A stretch of 64,000 nucleotides of DNA from Gammaproteobacteria bacterium (lineage in GTDB: Bacteria > Pseudomonadota > Gammaproteobacteria > Steroidobacterales > Foliamicaceae). Position numbers and translations under genes: made by a program. The notes under the pieces were generated by a model. It had not been told where the DNA came from. It was given only the letters and a program-made list of their open reading frames with translations, and did no database searches. The stretch lies in contig VXYS01000003.1 of the NCBI GenBank assembly GCA_009845905.1, positions 217,788-281,787 on the forward strand, given 5' to 3'. The first letter of the stretch is position 1. Every line of letters starts with the position of its first letter. This document shows, one piece after another, positions 26,446-36,302 of the stretch.

Positions 26446-27564
26446 ATGCCACCCGATTTTCTTGTGTCGATGGCAGGCGGTCTGATTCTTGCAGCCGCCC
26501 TGGGCTACTGGTATGCGCGCTCCGGCGATTCCGGGCGGGGTCTGCACCGGCGGTTCAGGGAATATGCGCAGCAATTGCCGCGGCGCTCGGAAAAGGCCGT
26601 AAGCGCCTACCTGGCGCAGGCGGAAGAGGAGAGCAGCGAACCCGGCGCGGCGTTTGAACTGGCCGCCTATTTCCGGTCCGGCGGGGACTGGCGGAGGGCC
26701 CTGCAGATTCACGAATCGCTGGCTGCGCGGGAGGATCTCGATGCCGCCACGCGGGCACACGCCGGACTGGAAATCGGCGATGACTACCGGGCAGCAGGAA
26801 TGCTGGATCGGGCCGAGGAGGCCTACGTCCGCACGGCCGAATACCTGCCCTTGCGCCTGAACGCCCTGGAGCGGCAACTGGGGGTTTGCGAGCAATTGGC
26901 CGACTGGGAGCGGGCCGTCGGCGTGGCCGAACAGGTGCGCAGCGAGGACAGCTCGCTGGGATCCAGATTACGTTCCCACTACCTGTGCGAACTGGCGGCG
27001 CAGGCCGCGGGGGCAGGGGACATGCGGAGGGCCCGCAGTTATTGGCGCAAAGCGTCGCGGGGGGCCGACGGAAGCGCAAGGCTGCTGGTTGACCCGGCCG
27101 TTCTGGACCCGCGCGATCCTCAGCGAAGCCTGGTTCTTGCAGCTTGCAATCCCGAAGCCGCCGTACTGATCCTTCTGGGTCTGGCGGGGCATCATGGATT
27201 TGCCGGGCCGCAGATCGACGAACTGCTCGAGGAGCTGGCGGCGGAGCATCCGTCACTGTGTACGGCCGTCGGCTGCGCCCTTCTGATGGAGCCGGAACTC
27301 CTGTGCCCCGCCTCGGCCCGGTGCCTGTTTGCCGCACTGGAGGAAAGGTTGCCCGCTTTCGCCGGAATGTATGGAGCGGGCGAGCCCGCGGAGTTCTCGA
27401 AGGAATCGCTCAATGCCTTGATCGACGAGTTGGGCGCGGCAAGCGGCGGGCCGCCGCGCTGGCGCTGCACCATCTGCGGACATCAGGATGAAGCGCATGG
27501 GTGGCGATGCAATGAATGTGGCGCCTGGGAATCGGCCCGCCTAATCTCGGTTCTTGCGCCCTGA
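26446..27564 (+). CDS. lapB: LPS assembly protein LapB (YciM)
   Basis: 372 residues. One N-terminal membrane helix (about 9-25), a row of TPR repeats (about 45-320), and a C-terminal rubredoxin-type zinc/iron knuckle WRCTICGHQDEAHGWRCNECGAWES with four Cys. In E. coli LapB brings LpxC to FtsH and so limits LPS synthesis. ATG 26446 is chosen since it yields the anchor helix directly; an earlier in-frame ATG lies within lapA. Confidence 0.93.
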   Translation: MPPDFLVSMAGGLILAAALGYWYARSGDSGRGLHRRFREYAQQLPRRSEKAVSAYLAQAEEESSEPGAAFELAAYFRSGGDWRRALQIHESLAAREDLDAATRAHAGLEIGDDYRAAGMLDRAEEAYVRTAEYLPLRLNALERQLGVCEQLADWERAVGVAEQVRSEDSSLGSRLRSHYLCELAAQAAGAGDMRRARSYWRKASRGADGSARLLVDPAVLDPRDPQRSLVLAACNPEAAVLILLGLAGHHGFAGPQIDELLEELAAEHPSLCTAVGCALLMEPELLCPASARCLFAALEERLPAFAGMYGAGEPAEFSKESLNALIDELGAASGGPPRWRCTICGHQDEAHGWRCNECGAWESARLISVLAP

Positions 27565-27695
27565 TCACCCGAGTACGGCCTAATTCGGCAAACGCGGCCA
27601 TTTTCCTGCTTTCCCTGCAGCCCCGCGCAAAACAAACTCCTCCGCCGTCTGCGCTCCCCGTTGGAGCGGAGCCTGGCTTAAGAGGAGACGCAAGC

Positions 27696-27983
27696 ATGAA
27701 CAAATGGATCGTAATGATCGTCGCGGCCCTGGCGCCGGTCTGGGTATTCGGCGGACCGGTGAACGTCAACGAGGCCGATGCCGACACGATAGCCCGCGAG
27801 CTGCGGGGCATCGGACCCGCCAAGGCCCGTGCCATCGTCACCTACCGTGAGGAAAATGGCCCATTCGAAACCGTCGAGGACCTGTTAAAAGTTCAAGGTA
27901 TCGGTCCTAAAGTATTGGAGGATAACAGGAAAGATATTCTCCTGAATGACAAGATAGAAACCGACTCCGGTGATCCTTCGTGA
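27696..27983 (+). CDS. ComEA-like helix-hairpin-helix DNA-binding protein
   Basis: 95 residues. A signal peptide (MNKWIVMIVAALAPVWVFG) and a ComEA-type double helix-hairpin-helix: VNVNEADADTIARELRGIGPAKARAIVTY and LLKVQGIGPKVLEDNR. Secreted proteins of this type bind DNA in the periplasm during natural transformation. RBS AGAGGAG lies upstream. The 131 bases before it hold no gene; a strong terminator follows. Confidence 0.87.
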   Translation: MNKWIVMIVAALAPVWVFGGPVNVNEADADTIARELRGIGPAKARAIVTYREENGPFETVEDLLKVQGIGPKVLEDNRKDILLNDKIETDSGDPS

Positions 27984-28034
27984 TTGCCCGATGATCGCCA
28001 CCTGACTCTATCCCCCCTCCCTGGTAAAGGGCTT

Positions 28035-28063
28035 GCGGCAGGTTCATCCTGCCGCTTTTTTTT
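28035..28063 (+). terminator. intrinsic terminator after comEA-like gene
   Basis: Stem GCGGCAGG/CCTGCCGC (28035-28042 and 28048-28055), 5-base loop TTCAT, then eight T's (28056-28063). It ends plus-strand transcription and overlaps the last codons of the convergent mscS gene. Confidence 0.9.
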
Positions 28064-29342
28064 GGGTCTCGTCGCTCTTGATATGCAAATCGCGCTGCGG
28101 ATATGGAATCTTGATCCCGTGGTCCCTGTATAGCTGCCAGACTTCCAGTATGACGGCGCTCTTGATGTTCGATACTCCGCTGTCGGCGTCCTGGATCCAG
28201 AACCGGATCTCCAGATCGATCGCCGACTCGCCGAAGCCCTTCACCAGACAGCGCGGCTCCGGGTCCTTGAGCACCCGCGGCTGGCTCTTTGCCGCTTCCA
28301 CGCCCAGCCTTGTGGCTTCTTCGAGGTCGGTGTCGTAGTGCACGCCAATGGGTATGCGCAGGCGTGTATTGGCATCCGAATGCGTCCAGTTGGACACCGG
28401 CTCGGTGATCATCGTCTCGTTGGGTATCAGGTGCTCGATCCCGTCGCGCGTAATGATCGATACATAGCGGGCGCCCAGCTTGTTGACCCAGCCGTACGTG
28501 TTCTCGACGGTAATCACGTCGCCGGGCTTGATCGATTTGTCCGTCAACAGGATCACACCGCTGATCAGGTTGGAGAAGACCTTCTGCAGTCCGAAACCGA
28601 TTCCGAAGCCCACCGCGCCGCCGACTACCGCCAGCGCCGTGAGGTCGATGCCCACCGACCCGATGGTGATCAGGATGGCAAATACAAAGAGCGCTATGCG
28701 GAGCGACTTGTTGAGCAGTACGCGGCCCGCCGGAGTCAACCAGTCTGCCTCCCGCAACCGCCGCTCCGTAACCCGGGAAGTAAATCCAGCAAGGCTCAGC
28801 AGTACCGCCAACAGCAGGGCGGTAGCCAGTACCTGGTAGACGCTGAGGCTGAACTCGCCCAGCGCTAGCGTGAAATTCGGCCCGTCCAGGATCTCGATCG
28901 TGGTGCCGAGCAGGTCCCAGATGCTGAGCACCGCCATTCCATAGGCGATGACCGCGGTGATGCGCGAGAGCATGGGATTGCGGATCGCCCTGGACACCAG
29001 GCGAACCACGATCCATGCCACGAGCAGGCTGTTAAGGATTTCAAGCAGCCAGGTATCCTGCTGCGCCGCGACGTACAGGCCCAGCAGCAGGCTCAGGAAC
29101 ACCAGCCAGGTCAGGGGCCAGATCAGCGGCTCCAGTATTCGCCGCGCACTTTCCCAGCGCGGGCGGGTTTCGCACCAATCCACGATTGCGGGGTGCATGC
29201 GCCGTCTGATCAGCCACGCGCCCAGGCACAGCACAGCCGCAAGCGCAAGCTGCAGCAGACTTTCCTGCAGCGTTACGGCGCTCGGGACAACCGACAGCAC
29301 AGTGTCCAGGACGGTTTGCAGGAGTCCGTTGAGTTCTTCCAC
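28044..29342 (-). CDS. MscS-family mechanosensitive channel
   Basis: 432 residues. Several N-terminal membrane helices, then the MscS pore helix region ALAVVGGAVGFGIGFGLQKVFSNLISG and the beta domain KPGDVITVENTYGWVNKLGARYV. Gated by membrane tension, such channels release solutes on hypo-osmotic shock. It is longer than E. coli MscS (286), with extra N-terminal helices as in YbdG/YnaI-type members. The last residues (QKKAAG) are encoded by DNA that also forms the opposite-strand terminator. Confidence 0.9.
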   Translation of the reverse strand: MEELNGLLQTVLDTVLSVVPSAVTLQESLLQLALAAVLCLGAWLIRRRMHPAIVDWCETRPRWESARRILEPLIWPLTWLVFLSLLLGLYVAAQQDTWLLEILNSLLVAWIVVRLVSRAIRNPMLSRITAVIAYGMAVLSIWDLLGTTIEILDGPNFTLALGEFSLSVYQVLATALLLAVLLSLAGFTSRVTERRLREADWLTPAGRVLLNKSLRIALFVFAILITIGSVGIDLTALAVVGGAVGFGIGFGLQKVFSNLISGVILLTDKSIKPGDVITVENTYGWVNKLGARYVSIITRDGIEHLIPNETMITEPVSNWTHSDANTRLRIPIGVHYDTDLEEATRLGVEAAKSQPRVLKDPEPRCLVKGFGESAIDLEIRFWIQDADSGVSNIKSAVILEVWQLYRDHGIKIPYPQRDLHIKSDETQKKAAG

Positions 29343-29378
29343 GGAATAGAGCGAGTGCGGCGGCGAGTGCCCGCTATC

Positions 29379-30038
29379 CTAGCGCGAATTTGGCTCCTTC
29401 GGACAAGCTGCCGAAAGATCTGCAAGGATGTGCCACTCTGCGGGAGACTTGAACAGGAGAGATGGATTCTCTCTCTCCAACTCCTCGCGCGAGCCGTAAC
29501 CCCAGAGTACTCCCGCGGACGCAAGCCCACTGGTATGCGCGGCCGCCAGGTCCACGGACCTGTCGCCGATCATCAATGCATTCCCGGTGATTTTTCCGTC
29601 GGCCAGCATCCTCGCAATCTGATGCTCCTTGCGGATCCCGACATCTCCACCGTTGACAAATCGAAACAGACTGTCGAGTTCAAACATCTGCAGTATTCGC
29701 TGTGCATAGTCGGCGCGCTTGGAAGTGCAAACGGCCAGGTGCAGGTTCTTCTCGTGCAGGTCAATCAAAGCCTCGCACACTCCCGGATACAGCGCGTTCT
29801 CCGAGTATCCGACGGCGGAAAATCGCTCCCTGTACTTGATGACGAGTTGATTGACGAGCTTGCCCGACTCGGTTTCACACAAGGCCGCAAGCGTTTCATC
29901 GAGCGGAATGCCGATGAACTTCGCTATCCTGTTCTCGGAGACTTCCTCAAAGCCCAGCGTCTTCAGCGCATGGTTGATCGACCTGGCAATGCCGGTGATC
30001 GGATCACTGATAGTTCCATCCAGATCGAACAGGATCAA
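29379..30038 (-). CDS. HAD-superfamily phosphatase (phosphoglycolate phosphatase-like)
   Basis: About 219 residues from TTG 30038. Motif I ILFDLDGTISD, motif II CTSKR, Lys in GIRKEHQIARML, and motif IV MIGDRSVDLAAAH. This is the subclass I layout of Gph/PpaX-like enzymes. An in-frame ATG at 30104 would start inside tRNA-Asn and is rejected. No good Shine-Dalgarno precedes TTG 30038, so the start is uncertain. It lies just downstream of tRNA-Asn on the same strand. Confidence 0.8.
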   Translation of the reverse strand: MILFDLDGTISDPITGIARSINHALKTLGFEEVSENRIAKFIGIPLDETLAALCETESGKLVNQLVIKYRERFSAVGYSENALYPGVCEALIDLHEKNLHLAVCTSKRADYAQRILQMFELDSLFRFVNGGDVGIRKEHQIARMLADGKITGNALMIGDRSVDLAAAHTSGLASAGVLWGYGSREELERENPSLLFKSPAEWHILADLSAACPKEPNSR

Positions 30039-30055
30039 GGACGGCCGTTCGAAGA

Positions 30056-30131
30056 TGGCTCCCCGGGCCGGACTCGAACCAGCGACCAATTGGTTAACAG
30101 CCAACCGCTCTACCTACTGAGCTACCGGGGA
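30056..30131 (-). tRNA. tRNA-Asn (GTT)
   Basis: The minus strand folds to a full cloverleaf: acceptor TCCCCGG/CCGGGGA, anticodon loop TGTTAAC with GTT, T arm GGTTCGAGTCC, discriminator G and an encoded CCA. Length 76. A -10-like TAAAAT lies at 30143-30148 on the minus strand. Confidence 0.96.
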
Positions 30132-30142
30132 AGCGTGGCGCG

Positions 30143-30148
30143 ATTTTA
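30143..30148 (-). promoter_or_regulatory. candidate -10 box for tRNA-Asn
   Basis: TAAAAT on the minus strand, 11 bases before the tRNA 5' end. No clear -35 box at 16-18 bases; the tRNA could also be transcribed with aspC. Confidence 0.35.
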
Positions 30149-30163
30149 GCCGGATCGGGCGTT

Positions 30164-31348
30164 TCAGGCGAGTAATCGCCCGATACGGCTGATGGCTTCC
30201 TCGAGGTCGTCCATGCCGCAGGCGAAGGAGAACCGCAGATGGCCTTCGGCGCCGAAGGCCGCGCCGGGCACCAATGCGACCTCGGCCTCGGAAAGAATCA
30301 GTTCGGCCATCTGCGTGTCGTTCTCCAGGCCCTTGGACTGAATTGCCTCGCGTGCGTCGGCAAAGACGTAGAAGGCGCCCTGCGCCGGAGCGCAGCGCAT
30401 TCCCGGCAGCGCATTGACGGCCTCGTACATGTACTCGTAGCGCTCCTTGAAGGCGTTGCGCATGGTCGAAAGAATGGACTGGTCGCCTTCCAGCGCCGCG
30501 GCGGCGGCCGCCTGCGAGATGCTGCAGGGATTGGAGGTGCTCTGGCTGCACAGTTTGCGCATCGCGTTGACCAGGTCCACGTGGGCCGCCGCGTAGCCGA
30601 TGCGCCAGCCCGTCATCGCGAAGGCCTTGGATACGCCGTTGATCGTGACGATGCGGTCCTGCATGCCGGTCCAGACCTGGGCCGGCGTCAGCCAAGGTTC
30701 GTCACCCCAGTAGATGTGCTCGTAGATATCGTCAGAAACTGCCAGTACCTGCTCATGCGCGGCGAGTACCTCGCCCAATGCTTCGAGCTCGGACCGGGTG
30801 AAACTGACGCCCGTTGGATTGTTCGGCGTATTGAAGAAGATCAGCCGGGTACGCTCGGTGATCGCCTCTTCGATCTGCTCCGGCGTCACCTTGTAGCCCG
30901 CTTCCAGTCCGGCGGACACGACAATCGGCTCGCCGTCGCACAGCTTGACGATGTCGGGATAGGAGACCCAGTAGGGCGCCAGCACGATGGCCTCGTCGCC
31001 GGGGTTCAGCACCGCCGCGCACACGTTGTAGAGGACCTGTTTGGCGCCGGCCCCCACGCTGATCTGGCCGGGTTCGAAGCCGAGCCCGTTATCGCGCTCG
31101 AACTTGTTGCAGATGGCCTGCTTCAGGGCCGGAGTGCCGTCGGCCGCGGTGTAGCGCGTGTCGCCGGATTCCATCGCCTGAACCGCCGCGGCGCAAACGT
31201 TCTCCGGCGTAGCGAAATCGGGCTCGCCCGCACTCAGGCTGAGCACGTCCCGCCCCGCCGCGCGCATTTCGCGGGCGAGGGACGATACGGCAATGGTGGC
31301 TGACGGCTTGACGCGTTGAATACGCTCGGAAAGCTGGACGGTAGTCAT
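30164..31348 (-). CDS. aspC: class I aspartate/aromatic aminotransferase
   Basis: 394 residues, subgroup I-gamma aminotransferase. [13 protein letters not shown] near the N-terminus, [13 protein letters not shown], and the PLP Lys in [18 protein letters not shown] (about residue 236), with the final Arg in LRFSFACG. Likely aspartate aminotransferase; some members also act on prephenate. It is divergent from uvrB with 70 bases between, an arrangement frequent in gammaproteobacteria. Confidence 0.9.
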   Translation of the reverse strand: MTTVQLSERIQRVKPSATIAVSSLAREMRAAGRDVLSLSAGEPDFATPENVCAAAVQAMESGDTRYTAADGTPALKQAICNKFERDNGLGFEPGQISVGAGAKQVLYNVCAAVLNPGDEAIVLAPYWVSYPDIVKLCDGEPIVVSAGLEAGYKVTPEQIEEAITERTRLIFFNTPNNPTGVSFTRSELEALGEVLAAHEQVLAVSDDIYEHIYWGDEPWLTPAQVWTGMQDRIVTINGVSKAFAMTGWRIGYAAAHVDLVNAMRKLCSQSTSNPCSISQAAAAAALEGDQSILSTMRNAFKERYEYMYEAVNALPGMRCAPAQGAFYVFADAREAIQSKGLENDTQMAELILSEAEVALVPGAAFGAEGHLRFSFACGMDDLEEAISRIGRLLA

Positions 31349-31418
31349 GATCGGACTCGCTTGTTTCTGCGGGCCGTATTTTATCGGCGCGCGCCGGCGA
31401 AAATGCTACAGTGCCGGC

Positions 31419-33455
31419 ATGAATACGGACCGCTTCGAACTGCAGGCCGATTTCCAACTGGCCGGGGACCAGCCGCAGGCCGTTGAAGGGCTTTGCGAGG
31501 GGCTCGATGCGGGCCTGGCGCGCCAGACGCTGCTGGGCGTGACCGGCTCCGGCAAGACCTACACGCTGGCCAGCGTCGTGGACCGCCAGCAGCGCCCTGC
31601 GCTGGTGCTGGCGCCCAACAAGACGCTGGCCGCCCAGCTCTACGGCGAGTTCCGGGATTTTTTCCCGAAAAACCGGGTCGAGTACTTCGTTTCGTACTAC
31701 GACTACTACCAACCCGAAGCGTACGTGCCGTCCACGGACACCTATATCGAGAAGGACGCATCGATCAACCAGCACATCGAGCAGATGCGGCTGTCGGCGA
31801 CCAAAGCGCTGATGGAGCGCAAGGACACCATCGTGGTGGCCACCGTTTCGGCGATTTACGGCCTGGGCGATCCGGATACCTACTTCCAGATGATCCTGCA
31901 CCTGGTGCGCGGCGACCGGGTCAATCAACGGGAGTTGCTGCGACGCCTGGCGGACCTGCAGTACACCCGCAACGAGGCGGAGTTGAGGCAGGGCACGTTC
32001 CGGGTGCGCGGCGACATTCTCGACGTCTTTCCGGCCGAATCGGAGCGCGAGGCGGTCCGCGTGCAGCTCTTCGACGACGAAGTCGAGGACATCCGCTACT
32101 TCGATCCTCTTACGGGCGAAATGGGCCGACGCGTCCCGCGCGTCACCATCTATCCGAAGACGCACTACGTGACGCCGCGTGAGACCCTGGAGGGCGCGGT
32201 GGACAAGATCCGGAGGGAGCTCAGGGAGCGCCTGACGATCCTGCGCTCGGAACAGCGGCTTGTGGAGGCGCAAAGGCTGGAGCAGCGCACCCTGTTCGAC
32301 ATCGAAATGATGCTTGAGGTCGGCTATTGCACCGGGATCGAGAACTACAGCCGCTACCTGTCGGGCAGAAACGCCGGCGAACCGCCGCCCTGCCTGTTCG
32401 ACTACGTGCCGGCCAATTCGCTGCTGTTCGTGGACGAGAGCCACGTGACCCTGCCGCAACTGGGAGGCATGTTCCGCGGCGACCGTTCGCGCAAGGAGAC
32501 GCTCGTGCAATACGGCTTCCGGCTGCCGTCGGCGCTCGACAACCGCCCTCTTCGGTTCAGGGAATTCGAACGAATCTCGCCGCAGACCATCTACGTTTCG
32601 GCGACGCCCGGTCCGTTCGAACACGAACATTCGGACGCGCTGGTAGAGCAGGTCGTGCGCCCGACCGGGCTGATCGACCCGGGTGTGGAGGTTCGCCCCG
32701 CGTCACGCCAGGTGGACGACGTGCTGTCCGAGATCGCGCTGCGCGTCGAGCGCAACGAGCGAGTGCTGATCACCACGCTGACCAAGCGCATGGCGGAGGA
32801 CCTGACGGAGTTCCTCGAGGAGCACGGCGTGCGGGTCCGCTACCTGCATTCCGACATCGATACCGTGGAACGGGTCGAGATCATCCGCGACCTGCGCCTG
32901 GGCGCCTTCGACGTGCTGGTGGGCATCAACCTGCTGCGCGAGGGCCTGGACATGCCAGAGGTTTCGCTGGTCGCGATCTTCGATGCCGACAAGGAGGGCT
33001 TTCTGCGCTCCGAACGCTCGCTGATCCAGACGATCGGACGTGCGGCCCGCAACCTGAACGGCATGGCCATTCTGTATGCGGACAAGCGCACCGGGGCCAT
33101 CCGGGGGGCGCTGGACGAAACCAACCGCCGGCGCGGCAGGCAGCTTGCGTTCAACGAGGAGCGGGGCATAGAACCGCGCGGCATCCAGAAGGACGTGCCC
33201 GACATCATGGAGGGAGCGGTGGTTCGGGGCCGCAGACGCCGCGGACCCGCGCGCAGGGTGGCGGAACGGGTGTCCGAATATCGGGCCCTGACGCCGGAGC
33301 AGGTGATGAAGAAGATCAAGCAGCTCGAAAAACGCATGTATCGGCATGCCCAGGACCTCGAATTCGAGGAGGCGGCGAACCTGCGAGACGAAATCCTGCA
33401 GCTGCGGCGCGACGGCCTCGGCATTCCCGATTCGGACCAGGCCCTGGCGTCCTGA
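31419..33455 (+). CDS. uvrB: excinuclease ABC subunit B
   Basis: 678 residues. Walker A GVTGSGKT near residue 42, the beta-hairpin [21 protein letters not shown], helicase motif [17 protein letters not shown], and the C-terminal UVR motif [23 protein letters not shown]. It verifies DNA damage in nucleotide excision repair with UvrA and UvrC. ATG 31419 gives the usual N-terminus; a more upstream in-frame ATG would reach into the intergenic region. Confidence 0.97.
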   Translation: MNTDRFELQADFQLAGDQPQAVEGLCEGLDAGLARQTLLGVTGSGKTYTLASVVDRQQRPALVLAPNKTLAAQLYGEFRDFFPKNRVEYFVSYYDYYQPEAYVPSTDTYIEKDASINQHIEQMRLSATKALMERKDTIVVATVSAIYGLGDPDTYFQMILHLVRGDRVNQRELLRRLADLQYTRNEAELRQGTFRVRGDILDVFPAESEREAVRVQLFDDEVEDIRYFDPLTGEMGRRVPRVTIYPKTHYVTPRETLEGAVDKIRRELRERLTILRSEQRLVEAQRLEQRTLFDIEMMLEVGYCTGIENYSRYLSGRNAGEPPPCLFDYVPANSLLFVDESHVTLPQLGGMFRGDRSRKETLVQYGFRLPSALDNRPLRFREFERISPQTIYVSATPGPFEHEHSDALVEQVVRPTGLIDPGVEVRPASRQVDDVLSEIALRVERNERVLITTLTKRMAEDLTEFLEEHGVRVRYLHSDIDTVERVEIIRDLRLGAFDVLVGINLLREGLDMPEVSLVAIFDADKEGFLRSERSLIQTIGRAARNLNGMAILYADKRTGAIRGALDETNRRRGRQLAFNEERGIEPRGIQKDVPDIMEGAVVRGRRRRGPARRVAERVSEYRALTPEQVMKKIKQLEKRMYRHAQDLEFEEAANLRDEILQLRRDGLGIPDSDQALAS

Positions 33456-33479
33456 GCCTTTCCGGGCCGCAGGCCAAAC

Positions 33480-33485
33480 TATAAT
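33480..33485 (+). promoter_or_regulatory. candidate -10 box for dsbC-like gene
   Basis: A perfect TATAAT 27 bases before ATG 33513. The -35 region is poor (TTTCCG at 33459-33464, 15-base spacing). Confidence 0.45.
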
Positions 33486-33512
33486 TTCGGCTTAGACCAT
33501 AGAGTGAGGAAC

Positions 33513-34247
33513 ATGAAGACGAACCTTCTCAGGCGCATCGCACCGCTGATGCTGCTGCTCGCGCCCATTGGTCTGTACTCCAGCGATTCCGCCGACACCG
33601 ATGCCGATATCGCTTACCTCAAGGAGAAGTATGCGAACGTGGACGATGTGCGCCCGACGCCGGTGCCGGGCCTGTACGAATTGCAGTTCGGCTACCGAAT
33701 TGCCTATGTCGATGCAACAGGGCAGTTCGGCTTCCTGGGGTCGGGCGATCTGCAGAACGTGTCCAACGGCGAGAACCTGACCGAATCGCGCCGCGCCGAC
33801 ATGCGCCGCGAGCTGCTCGCGAGTCTGGACGAGTGGGACACGCTGGACTTTCTGCCGGACAGGACCGAGCACGAATTACTCGTCTTCACCGACGTGGATT
33901 GCGGCTATTGCCGAAGGCTGCACCAGCAGATGGCCGAATATCACGAACTGGGCATCGGGGTGCGCTACGTGGCTTTCCCCCGCTCGGGACCGGACACCGA
34001 CAGCTGGACCACGATGCAGTCGATCTGGTGCTCCGACGACCGCCCGGCAGCCCTGACCGTGGCGAAAGCCGGTGGATTCGTGCCCGAGCGGCAGTGCGAT
34101 TCCGTTTCCGTGGAGCGGCACTTCGAACTGGGACGGGAAATCGGATTGAGCGGCACGCCGGCGCTCCTGACCCCCGGCGGCGAACTGATTCCCGGCTACG
34201 TACCGCCCGTTCGCCTGGCCGCGATTCTCAACGAAACCGACGACTGA
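33513..34247 (+). CDS. dsbC: DsbC-type periplasmic thiol:disulfide interchange protein
   Basis: 244 residues. A signal peptide in the first 23 residues, a small dimerisation domain (about 25-90), and a thioredoxin-like domain with CGYC at FTDVDCGYCRRLH. The cis-Pro loop SGTPALLTPGG is present. DsbC isomerises wrong disulfides in the periplasm. ATG 33513 with GAGGA just upstream is preferred to GTG 33504. Confidence 0.9.
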   Translation: MKTNLLRRIAPLMLLLAPIGLYSSDSADTDADIAYLKEKYANVDDVRPTPVPGLYELQFGYRIAYVDATGQFGFLGSGDLQNVSNGENLTESRRADMRRELLASLDEWDTLDFLPDRTEHELLVFTDVDCGYCRRLHQQMAEYHELGIGVRYVAFPRSGPDTDSWTTMQSIWCSDDRPAALTVAKAGGFVPERQCDSVSVERHFELGREIGLSGTPALLTPGGELIPGYVPPVRLAAILNETDD

Positions 34248-34289
34248 AGCCCAGGCTAACGCGGTGGGCACAAGGTTTGAGGACGATGC

Positions 34290-35933
34290 CTAGGGAGCCC
34301 GCCTGACCAATAGCGCCTGGCGCTCCGAATCGCCCGAGTCGTCGGTGGCAATCACGTAGTGCGCCTGAGAGGACGAGCTGGCGAAGACGAAGTCCGCGAA
34401 CCAGCGCCGTTCTCCGGCCGCATCGACCAGCGGCAGATTGAAACGTTCGGCCCGCCGGCCGAATTCGATGTCGTACGTCTGAACGTGATCGGGGGCCCAC
34501 CCGTCGCGCTCCGCCACCACGTACCATAATCTGCCGTCGGCGCTCGATGATGCCGCGTCGCGAATACGGTCGGTGGCGCTGAAACCTTCAAGCCGCATGG
34601 CGAAGATCATGTCCGTTGCGCGATCATCGGTGGCGCGCACGACCACGCCGCACGGCGAGAGGATGAGCTCGCCGTCCGGATCGAACCAGACATTGCCGCA
34701 GAACGGGTGATCGCCGTGATAGGGCGAATCGTAGTTGCCGTCGATTGCGCCGGCGACGATCGAATAGCGCTCGAGATCGCTCGGTGAGAGGTCGGTGTTC
34801 GCACCGTAGATCTTGGCGCCGGACGGATGCAACCTTGCCCGCATCCGATGGCGCACAAAGTCCTCTACACCCAGTCTGACTGCGCCGGACACCAGGTCCA
34901 CGCTGTAAATCGAGACCCACTGGCCCGTGTCGGGGAATCCGTGGGCATATCCGTACTCGTCGAGAACGACGTCGCCCAGGCTGGTTGCCACGCTGTGGGT
35001 TTCCAGCAGCCGCATTTCGTTCAGGTCGACATGCGATACCGACCCATCGTGGCCCACTGCGGCATACGCTCCATCCGGCGAGACCGAAACCGCCTTGCCG
35101 GCTGCCGGCAGTTCGACCGCCGCCCGGTTTCCGTCGGGACGGATCGTCAGGAGTTCTTCTTCGGTCAGCGCGACAATCCGCTCGCCGACGGGATCGAACT
35201 CCGCGTCGATGATCGATTCGTCCAGCACAATCACGGTATAGACCGTGACGTCGAAGGACTCGAGCGTCAGGAGCGCGGGCTCGTAACCATCGTCGACTTC
35301 CAGTTCGAATACGTAGGTGCCTTGGCTGTCAAAGCGAATCGTCTGCACCGGGCCGTCGTAGACAGTCTGCATGCCGGATTCCGCCGGCAGCTCGACGATT
35401 CGCCAGGTGAAACTCAATTCGTGGCCATCCGGGTCGCTCGATCCCTGCGCATCGAGAGATACGTCGGCGCCGACAAGGGCAATCCGGTCGACACTCGCTA
35501 CATCGACTACGGGCGGTTCGTTGGTGAGGGTTACGGTAACTGTATCGGTGCTTGAGAGCCCGTCCGGGTCGCTCACCTCAAGTTCGAAAACGTATTCCCC
35601 GGTCAGCGCGGCGGCGAAGGACGGTTGCGCGCTTGCGGGGTCATCGAGCTCGATAGCGGAAGATTCCGGCTGCGAGCTGACTTCCCACCGATACGTCAGT
35701 GTGTCGGCATCCGGATCGCTGCTGCCGGTGGCGTCCAGGGCAACAGGGGAAGACTGGATGACTTGCATGATGTCGTTGCCCGCGTCGGCGACCGGCGCGC
35801 GATTGGGCGGAGCGGGAGGTGGCGGGGACGGGGAAGAACCGCCGCCGCAGGCGGACAACAGCAGTGTACCTGTCAGTGCGACGATCCAGGTGAACGGAAT
35901 GAATGCGGCGCGGGCTACCCGGGCACGGCGCAT
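34290..35933 (-). CDS. PKD-domain lipoprotein with propeller-like C-terminus
   Basis: 547 residues. Lipoprotein signal ending LLLSAC followed by a Gly/Ser/Pro linker. Two PKD-like repeats (about residues 45-140 and 140-235: APVADAGND ... ATGSSDPDADTLTYRWEV; SLDAQGSSDPDGHELSFTW). The rest (240-547) consists of short beta segments like a beta-propeller. Expected to be displayed on the outer membrane as an adhesive or binding protein; ligand unknown. Starts right after the stop of fdxA on the same strand. Confidence 0.8.
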   Translation of the reverse strand: MRRARVARAAFIPFTWIVALTGTLLLSACGGGSSPSPPPPAPPNRAPVADAGNDIMQVIQSSPVALDATGSSDPDADTLTYRWEVSSQPESSAIELDDPASAQPSFAAALTGEYVFELEVSDPDGLSSTDTVTVTLTNEPPVVDVASVDRIALVGADVSLDAQGSSDPDGHELSFTWRIVELPAESGMQTVYDGPVQTIRFDSQGTYVFELEVDDGYEPALLTLESFDVTVYTVIVLDESIIDAEFDPVGERIVALTEEELLTIRPDGNRAAVELPAAGKAVSVSPDGAYAAVGHDGSVSHVDLNEMRLLETHSVATSLGDVVLDEYGYAHGFPDTGQWVSIYSVDLVSGAVRLGVEDFVRHRMRARLHPSGAKIYGANTDLSPSDLERYSIVAGAIDGNYDSPYHGDHPFCGNVWFDPDGELILSPCGVVVRATDDRATDMIFAMRLEGFSATDRIRDAASSSADGRLWYVVAERDGWAPDHVQTYDIEFGRRAERFNLPLVDAAGERRWFADFVFASSSSQAHYVIATDDSGDSERQALLVRRAP

Positions 35934-36257
35934 TCAGCGTTCCAGGTACTGGAGTTTGTCGGGAGTCTCGCGCCAGTCGTCGGCGTCGGGCGGCGGTTCG
36001 CCGGCCTCCGTGATGACCGGCCATTCCTGCGACAGTTCGGCGTTCAGCTCCAGGAACTGCTCCTGGCCGGCCGGAATCTCGTCTTCGGAAACGATCGCGT
36101 CCACCGGGCATTCCGGCTCGCACAGCGTGCAGTCGATGCATTCCTCCGGATCGATCACGAGCATGTTGGGGCCCTCGTGGAAGCAGTCCACGGGGCAGAC
36201 TTCCACGCAGTCCATCAGTTTGCACTTGATGCAGCTTTCCAGTACCAGGAAGGTCAT
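35934..36257 (-). CDS. fdxA: 7Fe-8S ferredoxin FdxA
   Basis: 107 residues. Cluster-binding sets [18 protein letters not shown] and [16 protein letters not shown] hold a [3Fe-4S] and a [4Fe-4S] cluster, typical of FdxA from gammaproteobacteria and Azotobacter. It carries electrons in the cytoplasm. It abuts the PKD lipoprotein gene downstream. Confidence 0.95.
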   Translation of the reverse strand: MTFLVLESCIKCKLMDCVEVCPVDCFHEGPNMLVIDPEECIDCTLCEPECPVDAIVSEDEIPAGQEQFLELNAELSQEWPVITEAGEPPPDADDWRETPDKLQYLER

Positions 36258-36302
36258 TGATCAGTTATTCCGAAGGTTTCCGGCGCCAACCCCTAATGAT
36301 AT

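Noticed and set aside
30039..30104. ATG 30104 as start of the HAD phosphatase
   Set aside because: It lies inside tRNA-Asn and the extra residues are translated tRNA sequence.
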